This document shows, one piece after another, positions 14,410-18,026 of a DNA stretch of 18,026 nucleotides; position 1 is the first letter of the stretch; each line of letters opens with the position of its first letter. Location of the stretch: contig JAJBTS010000376.1 in assembly GCA_020860885.1 (NCBI GenBank), positions 1 to 18,026 of the forward strand, given 5' to 3'. This DNA comes from Bacteroidales bacterium. Lineage in GTDB: Bacteria > Bacteroidota > Bacteroidia > Bacteroidales > Azobacteroidaceae. The position numbers were made by a program, and so were the translations under genes. The notes below the pieces were generated by a model. It ran no database searches, was not told the origin of the DNA, and saw nothing but the letters and a program-made list of their open reading frames with translations.

Positions 14410-16587
14410 TTAAATTTGTCCTTTCAAATAGATATTTAAAAATTCAATCACGCCTGTATATAAATGATTTCTTGATTTGGCTCCCACTATACTATGATCT
14501 TTATCCGTATAAGGCATAGCATTGAATGGAATTCCTGCTTCCTGTAGAGCTTTCATATATTCCGCCGAATTCTGATAATGAACATTATCGTCAGCCGTTC
14601 CATGGATCAAAAGCAAACGCCCCTGTAACTTATCAGCCATTTTCAAGGGAGCACACAAATCGTAGTTAGCATTATTTTCTTTTGGGGTACGCATAAACCG
14701 TTCCGTATAAACCGTATCGTAAAATCTCCAATCGGTTACAGGAGCAATAGCTACCCCGGCTTTTAGGATTCCGTTTCCGCGACTCATGCACATAAGGGTG
14801 GTAAATCCTCCGAAACTCCAACCCCAAATAGCCATATTATTCTTGTCAATATAACTTTGTCCTGCAAGATACTTAGCCGTAGCAATCTGATCATCCGACT
14901 CCAAAATCCCTAATTTCATATAAGTACATTTCCTGAATTCATCTCCACGGGCTGCAGTACCTCTCCCATCTACTGAAACAATAATATATCCCTGCTCCGC
15001 CAGGTAATTATACCAATCCATTCCGTAAGCGTCGCGTACCTGCTGTGAGTTCGGCCCGCTGTACTGTACCAGTAGTGCCGGATATCTTTTATTCGCAGAG
15101 AAATCGGAAGGTTTGATCATCCATCCGTTAAGAATATCCCCATTATCATTTGCAAAAGTAAAGAATTCTTTGGTATTAAACCTAAATTCCTGCAACCGGT
15201 TTTTTACTGCGGCATTATCATTAAGGACAAAAAGCTGCTTTCCTTTCTGATCGTGTAAAGTGATCAAAGTAGGAGTAGTTACATTTGAGTAATTATTTAC
15301 ATAATATTTGAATCCTCTGCTAAAAGTAGCATTATTTGTACCTTCCAGTGCAGATAACTTTGTTTTGTTTCCTTTAATATCTATCTTATATACCGATCGT
15401 CGCATCGGACTTTCTTCTGCTGATTGATAAAAAACAGTCTTTGTTTCGGGATCAAAACCATATATTGCCGTTACATCCCATGTTCCTGAAGTCATTTGTT
15501 TCTCCAGAACTCCTGTCATAGAATAAAGATATATATGAGTATACCCATCTTTTTCGCTCACATACACAAAGTTATCCTTTTCAAAATCAATAGCCAATAT
15601 CCAATCCGGATCAATGTAATATTTATTTTCATCGTGAAGAACCAATTTGGCCACTGTCGATTTCGGATTCACAAAGTACATATCAAAACTATTCTGATGT
15701 CGGTTCAATGTCATCACGGCTAATTGATCGGGGTTTTCTGTAAAACGGATAGAGGGAATATATCCGTCATCATCCAGAGGAACCTCCATTTTCCGGGTAT
15801 CTCTTGTTTCTATGTTGTAAGCGTAACATGCTACTTTTGAATTATCTTCTCCGGCCTTAGGATATTTGAATACATAAGATTCCGGATAAAGCTTTCCTTT
15901 GTAGTACTGGAACTCAAAACTCTTAACTTGGGATTCATCAGATTTCACATACGCAAGAAACTGGCTATCTGAAGACCACGACATAAGGTTGGTTTGTCCG
16001 AATTCTTCTTCATAAACCCAGTCCGTAACTCCATTCAGGATATTATTCATTTCTCCGTCCTGAGTTATCTGCACTTCCGTATCAAAATCAAATTTTTTAA
16101 TCCAGATATTATTTTCTTTTACAAAGGCAACCATTCTCCCATCGGGAGAAAAAGTAGGTATCATCATTTTTCCGGGATAATCCGACAAGGGTTTCAAATA
16201 ATTACGTCTTACATCGTAATCGTAAACATTTGCTTTCCAGGAACGTCTGTAGATATATTCAACATCATTCCAAACCAGAATACGGTATCCTCTGGAATCT
16301 ATTGAATAACCCTGAATAGATTCCAATTTTGTTTCCCGGGCTTTATCCACATGAAATAAAGTATCCGTTAACTCACCGGTTTTATAAGAATATTTCAGTA
16401 TAGCTTTATTATCATTACTTAAAGCAGTATAATGTTCTCCGTCGGGTAATGACCGCATCATCCGAATGCCTCTTGCAGAAAATTTTCCTTCGACAATATC
16501 TTTTAATGAAAGAGGATTATGGCCATTCTGTGCATGGACAGGTAAAAGGCCTAATAAAACGAGTAAAATCAGGGTTGTTCTTTTCAT
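14410..16587 (-). CDS. dpp4: Dipeptidyl peptidase IV (S9B serine peptidase), exported
   Basis: Releases X-Pro (and X-Ala) dipeptides from peptide N-termini, probably in the periplasm, as in amino-acid-using Bacteroidales. The 725-residue product has a signal peptide (MKRTTLILLVLLGLLPVHAQ). The long beta-propeller carries the substrate N-terminus-binding double glutamate in TDWVYEEEFGQT (E193/E194). The C-terminal alpha/beta-hydrolase has nucleophile Ser591 in GWSFGGF, Asp666 in HGTADDNVH and His698 in DKDHSI. This triad spacing (75 and 107 residues) equals that of Porphyromonas gingivalis DPP4 as I remember it (S593, D668, H700). The double-Glu motif favours DPP4 over prolyl tripeptidyl peptidase. 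It has a consensus promoter and runs without a gap into lipA. Confidence 0.93.
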   Translation of the reverse strand: MKRTTLILLVLLGLLPVHAQNGHNPLSLKDIVEGKFSARGIRMMRSLPDGEHYTALSNDNKAILKYSYKTGELTDTLFHVDKARETKLESIQGYSIDSRGYRILVWNDVEYIYRRSWKANVYDYDVRRNYLKPLSDYPGKMMIPTFSPDGRMVAFVKENNIWIKKFDFDTEVQITQDGEMNNILNGVTDWVYEEEFGQTNLMSWSSDSQFLAYVKSDESQVKSFEFQYYKGKLYPESYVFKYPKAGEDNSKVACYAYNIETRDTRKMEVPLDDDGYIPSIRFTENPDQLAVMTLNRHQNSFDMYFVNPKSTVAKLVLHDENKYYIDPDWILAIDFEKDNFVYVSEKDGYTHIYLYSMTGVLEKQMTSGTWDVTAIYGFDPETKTVFYQSAEESPMRRSVYKIDIKGNKTKLSALEGTNNATFSRGFKYYVNNYSNVTTPTLITLHDQKGKQLFVLNDNAAVKNRLQEFRFNTKEFFTFANDNGDILNGWMIKPSDFSANKRYPALLVQYSGPNSQQVRDAYGMDWYNYLAEQGYIIVSVDGRGTAARGDEFRKCTYMKLGILESDDQIATAKYLAGQSYIDKNNMAIWGWSFGGFTTLMCMSRGNGILKAGVAIAPVTDWRFYDTVYTERFMRTPKENNANYDLCAPLKMADKLQGRLLLIHGTADDNVHYQNSAEYMKALQEAGIPFNAMPYTDKDHSIVGAKSRNHLYTGVIEFLNIYLKGQI

Positions 16588-16613
16588 AAATTTTATTCAA
16601 AACATTTCAATGA

Positions 16614-16646
16614 CAAACTTAACATTTTTTTGTTCTATCTGCCAAA
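16614..16646 (-). promoter_or_regulatory. Promoter of dpp4-lipA
   Basis: The minus strand shows TTTG (16646-16643), 21 bases, then TAAGTTTG (16621-16614). Both boxes match the Bacteroidetes consensus exactly. The leader to the dpp4 ATG (16587) would be about 20 nt. It faces away from the DUF2851 promoter 19 bases further on. Confidence 0.7.
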
Positions 16647-16664
16647 AAATGAAAATAATAGTTT

Positions 16665-16672
16665 TATTTTTG
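16665..16672 (+). promoter_or_regulatory. -7 promoter element of the DUF2851 gene
   Basis: TATTTTTG is an exact TAnnTTTG match and the same 8-mer as upstream of the U32 gene. Transcription would begin near 16679, giving a ~26-nt leader to the ATG at 16705. The ATG at 16694 lies in another frame. Confidence 0.55.
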
Positions 16673-16704
16673 TATTCCAATAATAACCAAAAGATGACTA
16701 AACT

Positions 16705-17973
16705 ATGGAAACTTTACTTCATTATGTCTGGAAACATAAGCTATATGTTCCTGGAAATTTTCAAACCATCGAGGGTCTCTCCCTGGAAATCATTGATCCG
16801 GGAATACATAATCCGAACGCAGGCCCGGATTTCTTTAATGCAAAAATTAAACTGGGAGATAAGATATGGGCCGGAAATATAGAAATGCACACTCAATCTT
16901 CCGACTGGTACAAACATGCCCATGACCGGGATCCTGCATACAACTCGGTTATCTTACATGTAGTGGAATCGATTGACGAGTTAGATATAAATAATTCGGC
17001 AGGCCGACTAATTCCTCAATGGATTATTCCTATCCCCCGGAAAATTAAAGAAAATTATCATTTTTTATTGCATTCCGATTATTCCGTTCCCTGCGTCGGA
17101 AGGTTGTGGGAGATTCCTGAAATTTATCTTTCCGACTGGAAAGCTTCGTTATTGATGGAACGGTTAGAAAACAAGACCACCCAAATCTCATTCCTGTTGA
17201 AAAAACATAAAAACGACTGGAACGAAGTTCTGTATATTATTTTAGCCCGCAATTTTGGCTTTGGGCTTAATAATGATTCTTTTCAGAGATTGGCAGAAGG
17301 TCTTCCACTGAAATATATTCTCAAGCATAGGGATTCTATTCTTCAAACGGAAGCTTTATTTCTGGGACAGGCAGGTTTGCTGGAAGAGTCAATAGAAGAA
17401 AATCCATACTATTCGGATTTGCAGAAAGAATATCGGTTTTTATCCGTTAAATATAAATTAAACAACTTGGATTCTTTTGTGTTTAAAAACTTAAGGATAC
17501 GTCCCCGCAATTTCCCACACATTAAGATAGTGCAATTGGCAGGGCAGATCAGACGGTATCCCAATATGTTGTCACCGATACTTGAAATGGCACAACTGAA
17601 AGAGTTTCAATCCCTATTTAATATGGATATGAATTCTTACTGGGATACTCATTTTAAGTTCGATAAGAATTCTGTTTTCCGGCCGAAAAGATTAGGAATA
17701 AATACGATTAATCTTTTAATCATTAATACGGTAGTTCCTATACTTTTGGCTTACGGGAAACAAAAAAATATTGAAAAGCATCAGGATACAGCTCTTCGTT
17801 TATTAGAAGAGATTAAACCGGAGAATAATTTTATAGTCAATATATTCAGGAAACAAGGCATAATCATTGAACATGCAGGCGATAGTCAGGCTATTATACA
17901 ACTAAAGCGGGAATATTGCGATAAAAAGAAGTGTATCTTTTGCCGGATAGGTCATAAACTTCTGAGTAAATAA
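16705..17973 (+). CDS. DUF2851 family protein
   Basis: A 422-residue protein of a family I associate with Bacteroidetes and whose function is unknown. It opens METLLHYVWKHKLYVPGNF and contains the conserved block DPGIHNPNAGPDFFNAKI, then WAGNIEMHTQSSDWYKHAHDRDPAYNSVILHVV. This invariant-looking D/N/H/E-rich stretch resembles a metal-dependent or PD-(D/E)XK-like active site, but that is inference. The middle holds ARNFGFGLNNDSFQRLAE and a helical region. The C-terminus has three cysteines (C405, C410, C413 in YCDKKKCIFCRIG) that could bind metal together with His417. No signal peptide or membrane helix is seen. It is divergent from dpp4 with its own promoter, and another promoter follows, so it is probably monocistronic. 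Confidence 0.88.
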   Translation: METLLHYVWKHKLYVPGNFQTIEGLSLEIIDPGIHNPNAGPDFFNAKIKLGDKIWAGNIEMHTQSSDWYKHAHDRDPAYNSVILHVVESIDELDINNSAGRLIPQWIIPIPRKIKENYHFLLHSDYSVPCVGRLWEIPEIYLSDWKASLLMERLENKTTQISFLLKKHKNDWNEVLYIILARNFGFGLNNDSFQRLAEGLPLKYILKHRDSILQTEALFLGQAGLLEESIEENPYYSDLQKEYRFLSVKYKLNNLDSFVFKNLRIRPRNFPHIKIVQLAGQIRRYPNMLSPILEMAQLKEFQSLFNMDMNSYWDTHFKFDKNSVFRPKRLGINTINLLIINTVVPILLAYGKQKNIEKHQDTALRLLEEIKPENNFIVNIFRKQGIIIEHAGDSQAIIQLKREYCDKKKCIFCRIGHKLLSK

Positions 17974-17994
17974 ACAATTCTTCGTTAAACTTTG

Positions 17995-18002
17995 TATTTT
18001 TG
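17995..18002 (+). promoter_or_regulatory. -7 promoter element for a gene beyond the right edge
   Basis: TATTTTTG lies 22 bases after the DUF2851 stop. The 15-mer TTTGTATTTTTGTGG (17991-18005) is identical to 9471-9485 at the U32 promoter, which supports its being a real promoter core. The gene it would serve is not in the window. Confidence 0.5.
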
Positions 18003-18026
18003 TGGTTTAAATCAATTAATTAAGAA

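Noticed and set aside
16466..16882. 138-residue plus-strand open frame spanning the dpp4 start and the DUF2851 start
   Set aside because: Crosses a divergent promoter region and overlaps two real genes in other frames; its sequence is low-complexity and family-less.
1..18026. CRISPR arrays, insertion sequences, phage genes, tRNA or rRNA genes
   Set aside because: No regularly spaced repeats, transposase-like proteins, integrase, cloverleaf with CCA end, or rRNA motifs were seen on either strand.

Overview
The window looks like ordinary chromosome of a Bacteroidales bacterium (phylum Bacteroidota). The evidence is AT-rich DNA, genes without Shine-Dalgarno sequences, repeated Bacteroidetes-type promoter elements (TAnnTTTG, sometimes with TTTG about 19-21 bases upstream), and lineage-typical families: a DUF2851 protein, a TIGR01212 radical SAM protein, a DPP4-type S9 peptidase, a Bacteroidetes-type PurM and a polytopic membrane-Nudix protein. 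I see no insertion sequence, prophage, CRISPR array, tRNA or rRNA, and no clear compositional island.

Layout. At the left edge, dnaK lies on the minus strand and runs off the window with only its last few codons missing. It is divergent from purM and a TIGR01212 radical SAM gene on the plus strand. A 108-base convergent gap with a nested palindrome follows. A minus-strand block then reads, in transcription order, dus (tRNA-dihydrouridine synthase), a small promoter-to-terminator unit that looks like a ~77-nt small RNA or leader attenuator, a family I pyrophosphatase, a secreted SGNH/sialate O-acetylesterase-like enzyme, and an outer-membrane porin. Back-to-back promoters separate dus from a plus-strand operon of a U32 family protein, a hotdog thioesterase and dprA.

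The dprA stop overlaps the stop of a convergent minus-strand block transcribed as dpp4, lipA, then a six-helix membrane protein with a C-terminal Nudix-like domain. That last gene is split into two frames at a run of seven A. A -1 shift there restores one 375-residue protein. A divergent promoter pair separates dpp4 from a plus-strand DUF2851 gene, and another promoter at the right edge points to a gene outside the window.

Most genes are housekeeping: protein folding, purine synthesis, tRNA modification, pyrophosphate removal, lipoylation and DNA uptake/processing. Four products are predicted to be exported or in the membrane (porin, esterase, DPP4, membrane-Nudix protein) and fit a gut or polymer-degrading lifestyle. 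I found no clear new multi-gene system. The two items most worth checking are the small-RNA/attenuator unit upstream of the pyrophosphatase and the frame break in the membrane-Nudix gene.
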